From: Adineta ricciae
Taxonomy: Eukaryota; Rotifera; Eurotatoria; Adinetida; Adinetidae
NCBI GenBank assembly: GCA_905250025.1
Contig: CAJNOJ010000190.1
Coordinates: forward strand, 124,001-188,000
Length of the DNA: 64,000 bases
Direction of reading: 5' to 3'
Shown here: piece by piece, positions 47,178-58,271 of the stretch
How positions within the stretch are numbered: the first letter of the stretch is position 1
Layout: every line of letters starts with the position of its first letter
Made by a program: the position numbers and the translations under genes
Notes under the pieces: model-generated
Database searches by the model: none
Told to the model about the DNA's origin: nothing
The model's input: only the letters and a program-made list of their open reading frames with translations

Positions 47178-49493
47178 ATGAGTGGTGATTTGAACCCTGT
47201 TTCATGTCAAATACTTGCTGATGAATTTATTAATAGTTTAAAGGCATTATCGACGAATCCAGCATCGGAAAATCGGGATGGTGCGGTTGAACAATTACAT
47301 TTGCAGTTAAAACGTGCTATTCCACATGGTTTACAAGATAATAAAACATTTGCTTTTGCAATTCTTAATAACTTGTGTCGAGTAGTTCCTATTTTCGATG
47401 CGATATTATCGAACAATGACGAACAAAATAACGAATTCATTCAAACCAAGCAATTTTTAGAAACCTTGGCAAATGCCTTTTATGAAGTATGCTTAGTGGA
47501 AGTATTAGTCTTACTCAAAGATCCATCTCAATATGAAGTCATCTTCCGAAATTATATTGTTTTGTTGAAAGAAACGTACTTTTTATCTGATGGTCGATAC
47601 GACGGTTTGATCAATTGTATCTTACCCATTGTGACTTACTCAAGCATTTGGACCTCGGTAGCCGAAAACGATGTTCCAAAAGGTATGCTTGCATATCTAC
47701 TTACATTTACGAAAAAATATTGGCATTGTCAAGAACGGGAGCGTGTTATTCAAACCATTTTTGGTGTACTGAAAGTTTTCTCGAAGAAACCCACATTAGT
47801 TTCATTGATTATCGAAAGTCGATGGCCACATTCTTGTATTCAATGGATAGCTGATATAAATACAAACGAAGAAATACGACCGAGTTCTAACATTTGTCAG
47901 TATATTCATTTGGTTCTTCAAAAATTAGCACGACATCCAGCTGGTGTGGAGACTCTCAATCAATTAAACTGTCGTCAAATTCTTTGTGATAGTGACAGTC
48001 AACTTCGCAAGTGCTACAATGAAATACAATATAATTGTTTTTATTTTTTGCGCTGCATGATCTATGCGCTACTAATGGAGGCCGATGAAATCAAACAAAT
48101 GTCCATGTGTGCTGATAATCGAATGTGTCAAACACTTCATGAACTTGTCTCGCATACCATCGAAGCTTCACGTCGTGAAACTCTATCCTATCGATGTTTT
48201 CACATATCAGAAATGTTAATTGTACTTTGCAAACTGTTTGTCAATGATGATATATTGACGAAATGTATGAATGAAAATGAAGAACTATTTCAATGTTTAT
48301 CGCAATTGATCGTTCACTTTGCCATGATTGTTGGTGATGTTAATCGAAATCGTCAACCAATAGAAGACGAATCTCTGCTAGCATTAACAAATTTACTATG
48401 GAGTATATCGTTCCATCAATGTTATCATGAAAAATTCCAGTCCAACTCTACGCTTATGCATACGATATCAAATTTAGCAACATCATCAGTATTGTACGTG
48501 GGTTCGCGATCGAAATCGATTCCACGTGATTTGTGTACATTGAAGAAAGCTGCGGAAGGAATTATATGGAACCTTAAATCGTCTGCACGTCCAATCTCGA
48601 ATGTACCAAGTCAGACAGCGAGTCAACGGCCACTTGCAATGATCAGTTATTCACACAGCGACTCAGAATTTTGTCGCGAACTTGTTGAGCGTTTATCGGC
48701 ACATGTACCGGTTTGGGTGGACTATAAGCAAGCACAAGATACGATCGCACATTCCGACGATCTCTGGGAAGAGATCGCACGAGCGATGGAACTGGCAACA
48801 ATCATTGTTTTGATTGTCTCAAAAGAGTATTACGATTCAAAATCATGTCGACAAGAACTTTCATATGCAAGCGACACATTAAAAAAGCGTATCGTGCCTG
48901 TCTATGCACCTAACCAACAGTATCGTGCTAGTGGTTGGCTTGGTATTCGAATTGCCGGTCAGAAATATATTCACTTTGGACGAAAATTATTTGCCGATGC
49001 GATCAAAGAATTAGCATCAATGTTTGATACGGAACAAAAACCGTTGGTCGTTGCTTCGACTCCGTTGGTTCCACTTACAGCATCTGAAACTACTCAAGAG
49101 AAGAAAACTGAAGTGGAAAGTAGCAAACTATTCGGATTAAAAGATTGGACTGCGAAAGACATTCGACAATGGTTTGATGATAATCATATTCATGAAAATT
49201 TAACCAAAATTTATGCGGATCAATTCCAAACGGGTACATCTTTGATCGTTTATGCACGTCACGTGAAATTATTCTATCGAAATGAATACATTCGAGCGTA
49301 CACGAAACATCATAAAATCTTCCATGGAAAAAAACTCGATACAATGCACTTTATAACCTTCGTGGATGCACTCTATCGGCTACGTCAAGAGTATGATCCA
49401 AATGGCGTAGTGGAAGACACACATGAAAAATACAGTGAAACACCATTAGTTCGTAAACTAAAAGTTCCAGATAGCGGATCAACATGGTTTTGA
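47178..49493 (+). CDS. Helical-repeat/TIR/SAM-like protein
   Basis: This is a single open frame of 771 residues without introns. Residues 1-470 are all-helical with Leu/Cys-rich repeats resembling ARM/HEAT. Residues about 484-620 form a TIR domain: RPLAMISYSHSDSEFCRELV, VPVWVDYKQ, DLWEEIARAMELATIIVLIV, SKEYYDSKSCRQELSYA and IVPVYAP. The Glu in SCRQEL (about residue 560) lies where catalytic NAD-cleaving TIR domains such as SARM1 have their Glu. Residues about 650-745 look like a SAM-type helical domain (LKDWTAKDIRQWFDDNHIHE). SARM1 has the order ARM-SAM-SAM-TIR, so this is a rearranged layout with TIR before the SAM-like part. A role in NAD+ cleavage or innate signalling is inference. The large intronless ORF stands out in this intron-rich neighbourhood. 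Confidence 0.85.
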   Translation: MSGDLNPVSCQILADEFINSLKALSTNPASENRDGAVEQLHLQLKRAIPHGLQDNKTFAFAILNNLCRVVPIFDAILSNNDEQNNEFIQTKQFLETLANAFYEVCLVEVLVLLKDPSQYEVIFRNYIVLLKETYFLSDGRYDGLINCILPIVTYSSIWTSVAENDVPKGMLAYLLTFTKKYWHCQERERVIQTIFGVLKVFSKKPTLVSLIIESRWPHSCIQWIADINTNEEIRPSSNICQYIHLVLQKLARHPAGVETLNQLNCRQILCDSDSQLRKCYNEIQYNCFYFLRCMIYALLMEADEIKQMSMCADNRMCQTLHELVSHTIEASRRETLSYRCFHISEMLIVLCKLFVNDDILTKCMNENEELFQCLSQLIVHFAMIVGDVNRNRQPIEDESLLALTNLLWSISFHQCYHEKFQSNSTLMHTISNLATSSVLYVGSRSKSIPRDLCTLKKAAEGIIWNLKSSARPISNVPSQTASQRPLAMISYSHSDSEFCRELVERLSAHVPVWVDYKQAQDTIAHSDDLWEEIARAMELATIIVLIVSKEYYDSKSCRQELSYASDTLKKRIVPVYAPNQQYRASGWLGIRIAGQKYIHFGRKLFADAIKELASMFDTEQKPLVVASTPLVPLTASETTQEKKTEVESSKLFGLKDWTAKDIRQWFDDNHIHENLTKIYADQFQTGTSLIVYARHVKLFYRNEYIRAYTKHHKIFHGKKLDTMHFITFVDALYRLRQEYDPNGVVEDTHEKYSETPLVRKLKVPDSGSTWF

Positions 49494-49983
49494 CAGACAT
49501 TTTCTTAATATACACTGTATAATTTTATTCGAGAATCTATTGTTGTAGAATAAAATGAACACTCTAATCCAAATATAAATCATTATTCGTAATTGTTAGT
49601 AAAAGTTCGAGTTTATTATAGTAAATCGTTCGACAATGCCGTTCAACACGCATCAATACGTCTTTTTCGCGGATGTTAAAAACTGCATAGGAATGTCTAT
49701 GACATGCATAAAAGTTTGTCATTTTCTACCATCTAAGCATGTTGAACGGTCTTTCAAAAAGAAAAAGAACCAACAAGCATAAAGAATATCGATTGAAAGC
49801 ATAGCAGAATGCAGCCCTTAATCGATAGAGAGTTCATAAGACCAGAAAGCGTATAACACACATACACAAAAGCACAATCTCTAATTTTCAAGATAAAAAC
49901 AAAAAACACATCACGTAAAAAGGAAGATAAAAAAGCAGAACAAGGAAAAGAAGCGATTGCAGACGTCATTGTTAACTACATGT
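49494..49983. other. Spacer between convergent genes
   Basis: This is the 3' flank of the TIR gene (plus) and CPEB-A (minus). It is AT-rich. No gene is seen. Confidence 0.5.
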
Positions 49984-52267
49984 TTAAAATATCTGTTGTC
50001 GTCGAGTAGCAGGTTGATGGTCAGCCAATGGTTTTGATCCATGACGATTAATCCAGCATTGTTTGCAGTACGATCGAAGACAATGAAAGTTTCGACAGAA
50101 CAAGTCAGCAACCGATGGACAAAATGCACACGGTTCGTTTTCACGCAAGAATGGATCAATATCAAGCTAAACACATCGAATCTCACCTCCACTACTCTCA
50201 TCCTCACATCTAATCAACTCACCAACTTATGAAAACAGTCACACTTGATGTCGATCGCACCTGCAGCCACTGCTCGCATGTAACTATGCGAATCGCAGAA
50301 CAACACCGTTCCAGTACCTACAACACACATACTCTCGCCCTCACATTCATACCACCCTAGCTCACTCACCCGTCGGATATCCATACTTGTCCGTGTTGAT
50401 CTGAGCCATGGACACCGAGCCAAACACATTGGCCATGATCGTCGCCAAACTGAATGCAGTCATCTTGCCATGTAGTGGTGACACAAAGATTGTTCGTGAC
50501 CAATCCTTGTAGGATGGATCGAGGGCGGCAATGTTCTCTTGTTGAACGACAAACACGTTGTCTTTCATGTTCCACGGCACAACTTGAATCTAGTGACAGT
50601 GAGGGTGAGAGTGGTGATGGTGCAGAAGAGGGTGATACATACTGGTTTGAGTCGATTGGGTCGAAGTGAAACGCCCGACGATGATGAAGATTGACCTCCG
50701 GCTGCTGTTGTTGTCGTTGTTGTTGTGAGTGTTGATGACGTTAGCGACATGTGAATATGAAGAAAGTAGTCGACGGTCGATCGTTGTTGTCGGGTGCAGT
50801 GCTTGAGAAGCTCGCACACTGATCGCGACTCGCGAAACACAACATGACAAAAACCTGTGTGGAGAGTGTGATTGGGAAGGTGTGGTAAAGTGAGAACGGG
50901 AGTGGAGTACCTGGCATGTTGTGACTGAGTCCGTCGTTTTTGGGCCACTTGATGTTGCACTTGCCGAACTTTCGCAACACCAACAGCAATTCAGCTGAAA
51001 CGAAAAAGTAGAGAGATGATGGGAGAAATGATGCGAATGCTGGCGAACCTTCGGTGAGCTCAGGTGGAATACCACCGAGGAAGACTTTCTGTGAGAAGTG
51101 AGTATTGATCTGATACTGATCCATGGTCATGGGCTCAAATCTCATGGGCAAGTAGCCTCGCCATGATGGCATGGGATTGGATCGGTTGGCAGTATGAATG
51201 ACTTGAGGCTGTGGTTGAGACTGAAGAAGAGGGCCATTGCCTAGAATGAATGATGGAGAATGAGAGAGATTAGAGGAGAAGATGTGGGTGAGAGTTACCA
51301 AAGGTCGCAGAAGAAGAAATAGGCCTGAATGAAGGTGGCACTCGTTGTAGATCGTTGTCGGTGAGAATGGAAGGAATATTGTCGACTGAAGCGAGTGTTT
51401 GTCGGCTAGATAACGGTGTTGATAATGGCAGAGATGATTGTGGAGTAGTAAAACGATCGATGTTCTCACTGGATGTAATCAATTGATCCGTTGAACTGGT
51501 TAGTGTTGATCGAGTCTAAATTGTCAAATTACACCTTAATAAGCGAATAATGATTTCGTCGATGAAAACAAATGAGAGAGCACAGATCGATGCTAAATCC
51601 GTGGGTTTTTTGATAATCATATAACTTACCGTTTGTTGCTCAAAAGTTTTGTGATTAGGGATGCTGTTGAATGACATCATAGACGATGATGCTGATAAGC
51701 GAGACATCGGTGAAATTAAAACATTTGTTAATGATGATGTGGGTACATTTTTCCTATCTCTATTTAAAGTGAAGGAAAATGACGAGAAATTCAGAATGAT
51801 GATCAACATCCTACTTACAAAACATCTTTACTAAAATAGGATTCCCCAGAGGAAAGTTGCTGTTGTTGAGAAAAACTCGAACGAAAATTGAAGTTTTCCA
51901 TTTCTGATTGCCTAAAATACATTCGATCAAACAATTTCATAAACTTAAACAGATCTCAGTCAAGTTCAAAAATGGTGTGACATTAATTGTTTTGAACATA
52001 CCATCGAATCATTGTTGATGATCGTGAAAAAGTAGAGTTATCATAAAGAAAATTTTGATTTTCGATTTCTTCATCTATGTCGTTGTATGTTTCATTCGAA
52101 ACTATAGTTGAATGTAAAGATGGAAACAATGATAAGTGAGATGTTGACTGAAGATTACTTTCATTATCCGATGAACCTTCGTAGAAAAGCAATTCGAATA
52201 ATAATCAAGAATTTGAAAACTCACCTAGATCGGATGATGAAGAGGTTTTTAGAAAATGTTTATCCAT
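49984..52267 (-). CDS. CPEB1: CPEB-like RNA-binding protein, copy A
   Basis: CPEB binds U-rich elements in mRNA 3' UTRs and controls poly(A) length and translation. The N-terminus (MDKHFLKTSSSSDLGSSDNE) is Ser/Asn/Gln-rich and disordered, through VLISPMSRLSASSSMMSFNS. RRM1 reads KVFLGGIPPELTE, LLLVLRKFGKCNIKWPKNDG and FCHVVFRES, with an inserted Ser/Thr run before RPNRLKPV. RRM2 has IQVVPWNMKDN, WSRTIFVSPLHGKMTAFSLA and INTDKYGYPTG. The C-terminal zinc-binding domain is IDPFLRENEPCAFCPSVADL then FCRNFHCLRSYCKQCW. The VFLGGIP and IDPF-CxxC blocks are closest to CPEB1. The stop at 49984-49986 follows RRQQIF. Many 50-70-nt introns interrupt it. Bases 49994-51392 are identical to copy B. Confidence 0.92.
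49994..51392 (-). repeat. Identical 1.4-kb tract, copy A
   Basis: Offset by 3,148 bp, this tract matches 53142-54540 without a difference that I could find; all ORFs in both copies translate identically, introns included. The first mismatches are at 49993/53141 (C/T) on one side and 51393/54541 (G/A) on the other. Beyond about 51420 the copies diverge strongly. Confidence 0.93.
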
Positions 52268-53122
52268 TGAATAGAAATTTAGTTATTACAAAAATATCTG
52301 AAACGACGAACATCTTGATTATCGTGTTTATTTGATGGTGTTCTTTTCCGTTCGAGCCGCGATAAAAACAATGTATGAAATCGTTCGCTTTCAACATGAA
52401 TCTCTCTTTCGCTCTCTCTTGTTTCTATTACGAGCACGTGTACAATGTGATGAACGTTTAACGTTTCTCTCTCTCCTTCTTCGAATGCTATATGACGGGA
52501 AACGCGAAAAGAAAAACAGAAACAGAAGCAGCTCGCATAGCTGAAAATATTTAAATTAGCAGAAAATAAAAAACGATTTATTTTCGAACCCTGGAATATG
52601 TCGTTATTAAGACCGTTGCATCTTCCCATCAACAAATCATGTCCTATTTAGATGACCAAGCAATTGTTTATTTTCTTCGCAAAGAAAAACAATGGAAAAA
52701 CATGACGACAATATTAACACGTAGGCAGGTTCAAAAACAAAAAAAAACAAGACAAAAATCTTCATTTGCGAAATGACTATTCTACAAATATTTACAAGAT
52801 CAGTGAAAATAGATTTACTATTAGTTCAAATGAGAAATAGTGACTAGAAAAACAAATGAACAACGATAAACGATATCCAATCGATGTAAAAACTTCATAG
52901 TAGTTTTTATCGACAGAAACAGTTTATGTACACGCCACACATTGACACAAATAAAAAAGCACAATAACCAACTTTCACATCGAGTTTTTAAACACATATA
53001 AAACGAAGACATGAGCACCCTTTTTTCAACACGAAAGGAAAGAAATGTTTACAAAAGTGAATAAAAAATAAAGTACATAGAAAAAAAGGTTGCTCTTCAT
53101 TGATTTAGATAAATTCCATAGT
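52268..53122. other. Spacer between the CPEB copies
   Basis: This 855-bp AT-rich region holds the CPEB-A promoter and the CPEB-B 3' flank. No gene is seen, and it is not similar to the matching spacer after copy A. Confidence 0.5.
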
Positions 53123-55405
53123 TTAAATTTGCGGTAATGGTTGTTGTCGTCGAGTAGCAGGTTGATGGTCAGCCAATGGTTTTGATCCATGACGATTAAT
53201 CCAGCATTGTTTGCAGTACGATCGAAGACAATGAAAGTTTCGACAGAACAAGTCAGCAACCGATGGACAAAATGCACACGGTTCGTTTTCACGCAAGAAT
53301 GGATCAATATCAAGCTAAACACATCGAATCTCACCTCCACTACTCTCATCCTCACATCTAATCAACTCACCAACTTATGAAAACAGTCACACTTGATGTC
53401 GATCGCACCTGCAGCCACTGCTCGCATGTAACTATGCGAATCGCAGAACAACACCGTTCCAGTACCTACAACACACATACTCTCGCCCTCACATTCATAC
53501 CACCCTAGCTCACTCACCCGTCGGATATCCATACTTGTCCGTGTTGATCTGAGCCATGGACACCGAGCCAAACACATTGGCCATGATCGTCGCCAAACTG
53601 AATGCAGTCATCTTGCCATGTAGTGGTGACACAAAGATTGTTCGTGACCAATCCTTGTAGGATGGATCGAGGGCGGCAATGTTCTCTTGTTGAACGACAA
53701 ACACGTTGTCTTTCATGTTCCACGGCACAACTTGAATCTAGTGACAGTGAGGGTGAGAGTGGTGATGGTGCAGAAGAGGGTGATACATACTGGTTTGAGT
53801 CGATTGGGTCGAAGTGAAACGCCCGACGATGATGAAGATTGACCTCCGGCTGCTGTTGTTGTCGTTGTTGTTGTGAGTGTTGATGACGTTAGCGACATGT
53901 GAATATGAAGAAAGTAGTCGACGGTCGATCGTTGTTGTCGGGTGCAGTGCTTGAGAAGCTCGCACACTGATCGCGACTCGCGAAACACAACATGACAAAA
54001 ACCTGTGTGGAGAGTGTGATTGGGAAGGTGTGGTAAAGTGAGAACGGGAGTGGAGTACCTGGCATGTTGTGACTGAGTCCGTCGTTTTTGGGCCACTTGA
54101 TGTTGCACTTGCCGAACTTTCGCAACACCAACAGCAATTCAGCTGAAACGAAAAAGTAGAGAGATGATGGGAGAAATGATGCGAATGCTGGCGAACCTTC
54201 GGTGAGCTCAGGTGGAATACCACCGAGGAAGACTTTCTGTGAGAAGTGAGTATTGATCTGATACTGATCCATGGTCATGGGCTCAAATCTCATGGGCAAG
54301 TAGCCTCGCCATGATGGCATGGGATTGGATCGGTTGGCAGTATGAATGACTTGAGGCTGTGGTTGAGACTGAAGAAGAGGGCCATTGCCTAGAATGAATG
54401 ATGGAGAATGAGAGAGATTAGAGGAGAAGATGTGGGTGAGAGTTACCAAAGGTCGCAGAAGAAGAAATAGGCCTGAATGAAGGTGGCACTCGTTGTAGAT
54501 CGTTGTCGGTGAGAATGGAAGGAATATTGTCGACTGAAGCAAGTGTTTGTCGGCTAGATAACGGTGTCGGTAATGGTAACAAATACTGTGCAGATGACAT
54601 AGAATGAATATTCTTAGTCGGTACAGTTACTGAGCTAGTTGAATTCTTCATGGTTGGTCGGAACTGAAATTATCAGATAAAGCAATATTTAGCATCTTTC
54701 GCACATGTCAAGAAGCTTTAGTGTGTTATGAATCAGTGGCTATAGAATTGATTTTACAGACACTTACTGATCGTTGATTTGTCGGTGGTTGATTGCCGAT
54801 ACTGCTAAATGACATTGTTGATGACGATGTCGACATGTGTGACATGGGCGAGACGAGAACATCAGTTATGGACGATGAAGCAACATTTTGATTGGTACTG
54901 AAAGGACACGATTACAATGAGAGAGTTATGCTTGAGGTGAATTACGAGTCTTAGTATCGATGAAACTCACCGAAAGTCAGTAATTAAATAGCTAGGTGGT
55001 GGCGATAATTGTTCGTTGAGTTGAAAATTCAAACTTTCGACGTCTGATTGCCTGCAAATCGGATCAAAGTGAATTCAGAGATTTACAATGCCTATGTATA
55101 CTCACCACCAGCTTACATCAGCTGTTCGCCGTGAACTATAGTTCTCGCGGAAAAAGTGATGATCATCTAATGAATTTGCAACATTGCTCATATTAGCTAA
55201 TGTAATTGACGAACGAAGAGGTGAAAGCACGGACATAGTCGACATCGGAGGCGCAGTTGCAGTGTTGATACCTGAATCATGAGAAGAAAACTCGGAAAAA
55301 ACTAAACAGAAATGAATAGTTCGAATCTTGAAGATATTGCACGGTTTGTAACAACATCGTACTTGAATCGGGTGACGTCGATGTTGTCTTCAATTGATCG
55401 TCCAT
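53123..55405 (-). CDS. CPEB1: CPEB-like RNA-binding protein, copy B
   Basis: This is a tandem paralogue of copy A with the same exon layout. It starts MDDQLKTTSTSPDS at 55405, after an acceptor-like TTTCAG about 20 nt upstream. The Ser-rich N-terminal exons are homologous to copy A but clearly diverged (VLVSPMSHMSTSSSTMSFSS against VLISPMSRLSASSSMMSFNS). From LSSRQTLASVDNIPS onward (54540 downwards) the two genes are identical through both RRMs and the zinc-binding domain. They differ again in the last codons: copy B ends RRQQPLPQI and copy A RRQQIF. Both copies have intact frames, so both are likely active. They would share RNA-binding specificity and differ in their N-terminal regulatory part. 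Confidence 0.92.
53142..54540 (-). repeat. Identical 1.4-kb tract, copy B
   Basis: This is the partner of 49994-51392 (offset 3,148 bp). Two sampled 60-base lines of the tract hold 29 and 30 G+C, about half, against roughly a third in the flanking spacers. Confidence 0.93.
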
Positions 55406-55876
55406 TGCAGAAACACGTTTTTATACTGAAAGAATGAACAGACTGCACCTAAAATACAAGATCTATTAGGATTCCGCACGATAAATTAGGTCGAAGCAAG
55501 GAGTGCACATCCGAATAATCAGTATAGTCCGTCGATTATATATCGAAGAGAAATGGCGCAAAAGAAGAAAGCCTCTGGTTATGTATGGGTCAATATATAT
55601 TCGGAATACAAAGAATCAGTAGTCTAGTCTATCGATAATGTATAGATTGAAATAATTTCGAAAGAGGTCACCTAGTGCCACGCCTCACACGGCGGGTATC
55701 GTATAATATCTGTGGAGAAACACGATTAGTAGCTAATTACCTACCTAATCAGATGGGACCAGATTGATTTTGTAAAGAGCACTGAAAATGGATATGATTT
55801 CTTTTTAGTAAATTGATTTCAAGCACCGGTATTTTATTCTCAAAAAACATGTTATAATTATACGAAAATACAAAAG
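55406..55876. other. Spacer DPAGT1-CPEB-B
   Basis: This 471-bp same-strand spacer holds the CPEB-B upstream region. A more GC-rich patch near 55670-55710 has no tRNA fold that I could complete. No gene is seen. Confidence 0.5.
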
Positions 55877-57506
55877 TCATGTGTCATAGAAAAATTGAAC
55901 TAAATAATAGCGTATGAAAAACGTCAGCAAAGTGCCAAAGACAATCTGGAACAAAGAAATATCCGTCTGAAAGTATTTCGTTATGAATATGTGTTCCTAC
56001 TTGTATGAGTATCAGGATTTGTGTTAAGGTTTCTTCATGCAATGGTCCACACCAACAGAGCACAGTGTTAATAATGGTAAAATTCGTTGTAGATATCATC
56101 ATTTGATTATCATGTTTTTTATACTCACGATATTTGATAAATTTTGTTGCTGAAAAGAAACGTAACATTAACCATCCGACGATGGTCAAATCTTTCTTTT
56201 TAAATTCGATTTCTGATGGGTTCAGTTTATTTAACTCGGGATTCAATCTAACCATAGTAGTTAGTTAGGTTTTCGAAAAGAAACTATCTCACCTTGGAAG
56301 ACGATGCCTTGGACATGGAATAAAACGAAATAATTGCGGGATTGACAGAAGAAAATTAACAATTTGCGGTATAAAGAATAATAACATTGTTTTACTAAAA
56401 TGACCAATAATTCCAACGACTGCAAATGTCATTCCAGCAAAATAACAAAGCGTATCACCGACAAAGATTTCTGCTGGACACCTACATAAACCAAAATCAA
56501 TTATGAAAAAGAACATCTGCTAAGTATCTATACCAATTTCTCAATAAGATGGGAAAAGTACATGCAATAAATGGAATCATGAAGTACAGAGAAAAGAGAT
56601 GTTCTTCGAAACAAGAACCTAAAAGATATGATTGAACTGCAAATGAGAAGAACGTTTTTATTTCAAACCTTGCAATTCAATAAGATTAAATATTAGTATT
56701 GATACTGCAATCACAATTGATTGACCAACTTCTAATCCATTCACACCAGCTAGAATATTAATCGCATTTGTACAAAACACTGCCACCATACTCATGTAAA
56801 TATAATAGAAAATTCCTATATAGATCAATCGTAATTGCAAATGAAATGGTTCTCATGTGTTCTACAAAATGTGCTAACCGAGATTCCATTGATGACCGAT
56901 GTATGGCCGAACTGGTTTAGGCAAAATAATCGTTGTTGAATGGTAATTAGCAAAGTAAACCAATAAGAGCGGCAATGATGCAATTAATGGTAGTAATAAT
57001 TTGACGCTCCAACGTAAATCCAACACATCGTCTGCGAAACCCAGTAAGACCATACAGCAAATGGAAAGTAGTGCAGCTAGATATTCGACAAACTTCGAAA
57101 AGAATCAATTCAATATGAACTAATGTCGATCGTCCGTTTTACTTTGTTATGCGGGAAATCGCTGTGAGGATGGAAATGCTCGGAAAAGACGATAGCAATC
57201 ATGATAAACATGAGTACGAGAAACATTCCAGCAGCTATAACACCTTGCGATTCGGCGCTAGAATAATTTCAAGCAGATTTGTAATTTCCATCTATTACTT
57301 TTAGGGTTAACTTACATTTGAATTTCTCGTGAAGTTCTTTTATTTAAATCGTATCCCCATAGTTGTGCTCGAATAAATTTTTCTTTCAAGATTGGAACTA
57401 GACGATTGACAATCAAACCGCCGACAATCGAAATACAGATATCAAAGACAATTGTAAATAAATCAAAGCGATCAAGTGTTGATTCTGATGTCTGAATTGG
57501 TTTCAT
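55877..57506 (-). CDS. DPAGT1: UDP-GlcNAc-dolichyl-phosphate GlcNAc-phosphotransferase
   Basis: DPAGT1 (ALG7) starts N-glycan precursor synthesis by moving GlcNAc-1-phosphate to dolichyl phosphate in the ER membrane; it is the tunicamycin target. The first exon starts [17 protein letters not shown] at 57506, right after a TTTCTAG acceptor. Key blocks are [13 protein letters not shown], the metal-binding [85 protein letters not shown] and [18 protein letters not shown]. The final exon supplies [20 protein letters not shown] and TGA (minus strand) at 55877-55879. About seven introns and around ten membrane segments are present. It lies 195 bp downstream of NDUFB10 on the same strand. Confidence 0.94.
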
Positions 57507-57701
57507 TCTAGAAATCAAATAAGAGACAGAAAAAGAAACTAATTGTTTTTTTTTATACTGATCAATGGTGATGATCTTTTTATACAAAAGAAACTTAGAA
57601 GGAAGGAAAATACAAGTCGTAAGAGATAGTCTAACAAGGGCAAGAGAAAACAAACGGAAAGGAGATAATAGAGAAAATGTTTCTTTTTCTTGGTTATAGA
57701 T

Positions 57702-58271
57702 TTATCGAAACTCCATTGGCATGGGAATGCTCTTGATGTAATCTTTTGTTTTACGTTCACTTTCACGTTCAACAGCCCATCCTTTTAGATCAACTTCAGG
57801 GTGACGACGCATCCAAATCATATGATGCTTTTGTTTCATATAAGCGTCGATACAACTATGTGGAGCACCCATTTCACCATATTTTTGATACCAATTTGCA
57901 TGCGATTCGAATAGATCATCTTTTTCTTTGGCACATTTATCTAGAGCATCGATTCGGCCTTCGTGGACAACACAACGTGATAAACGATCTTGAAGAATTT
58001 CGATAATCATTGTATCAATACGTCGGTCACGTAAAAACGCCATTTCTGCTTCGTAAAAACAAACTTGATCTTCGATCTCACACTCATCGATTGTTTTCAC
58101 TGGACTAAATTTACGATGATAATATGGATAAGCTGGTCCACGGAAACGTTCGACAAAATTACGGTGAAACCATCGTACAGGCCGTAAATAAAGTGTATCT
58201 AGAGTTGTATAGCCAATATCGGACCATTTATTTAGTCCGCGAACATATTCCTCTGGTGTTGGTTCTGGCAT
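57702..58271 (-). CDS. NDUFB10: NADH dehydrogenase beta subcomplex subunit 10
   Basis: This is an accessory subunit of mitochondrial complex I, facing the intermembrane space. The intronless 189-residue frame has the family core: VRWFHRNFVERFRGPAYPYY, TIDECEIEDQVCFYEAEMAF and DTMIIEILQDRLSRCVVHEG, plus spaced cysteines (CEIEDQVC, then C...C around DRLSRC-DALDKC) as in the twin-Cys NDUFB10 family. The start at 58271 (MPEPTPEEYVRG) was chosen because TTTTATTTTAG ends 7 nt before it; the longer open frame reaching 58379 runs through that acceptor. Confidence 0.92.
   Translation of the reverse strand: MPEPTPEEYVRGLNKWSDIGYTTLDTLYLRPVRWFHRNFVERFRGPAYPYYHRKFSPVKTIDECEIEDQVCFYEAEMAFLRDRRIDTMIIEILQDRLSRCVVHEGRIDALDKCAKEKDDLFESHANWYQKYGEMGAPHSCIDAYMKQKHHMIWMRRHPEVDLKGWAVERESERKTKDYIKSIPMPMEFR

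Noticed and set aside
50041-50232. Plus-strand ORF present twice (also 53189-53380)
   Set aside because: It is antisense to the CPEB zinc-binding domain and is conserved only because the tract is identical.
49994-54540. CPEB duplication as a collapsed or misjoined assembly
   Set aside because: Both sides of each copy differ in unique sequence with intact reading frames, so a real tandem pair is more likely; long reads would settle it.
55670-55710. GC-rich patch as a second tRNA
   Set aside because: No T-loop (TTCxAxx) or matching acceptor stem could be completed.
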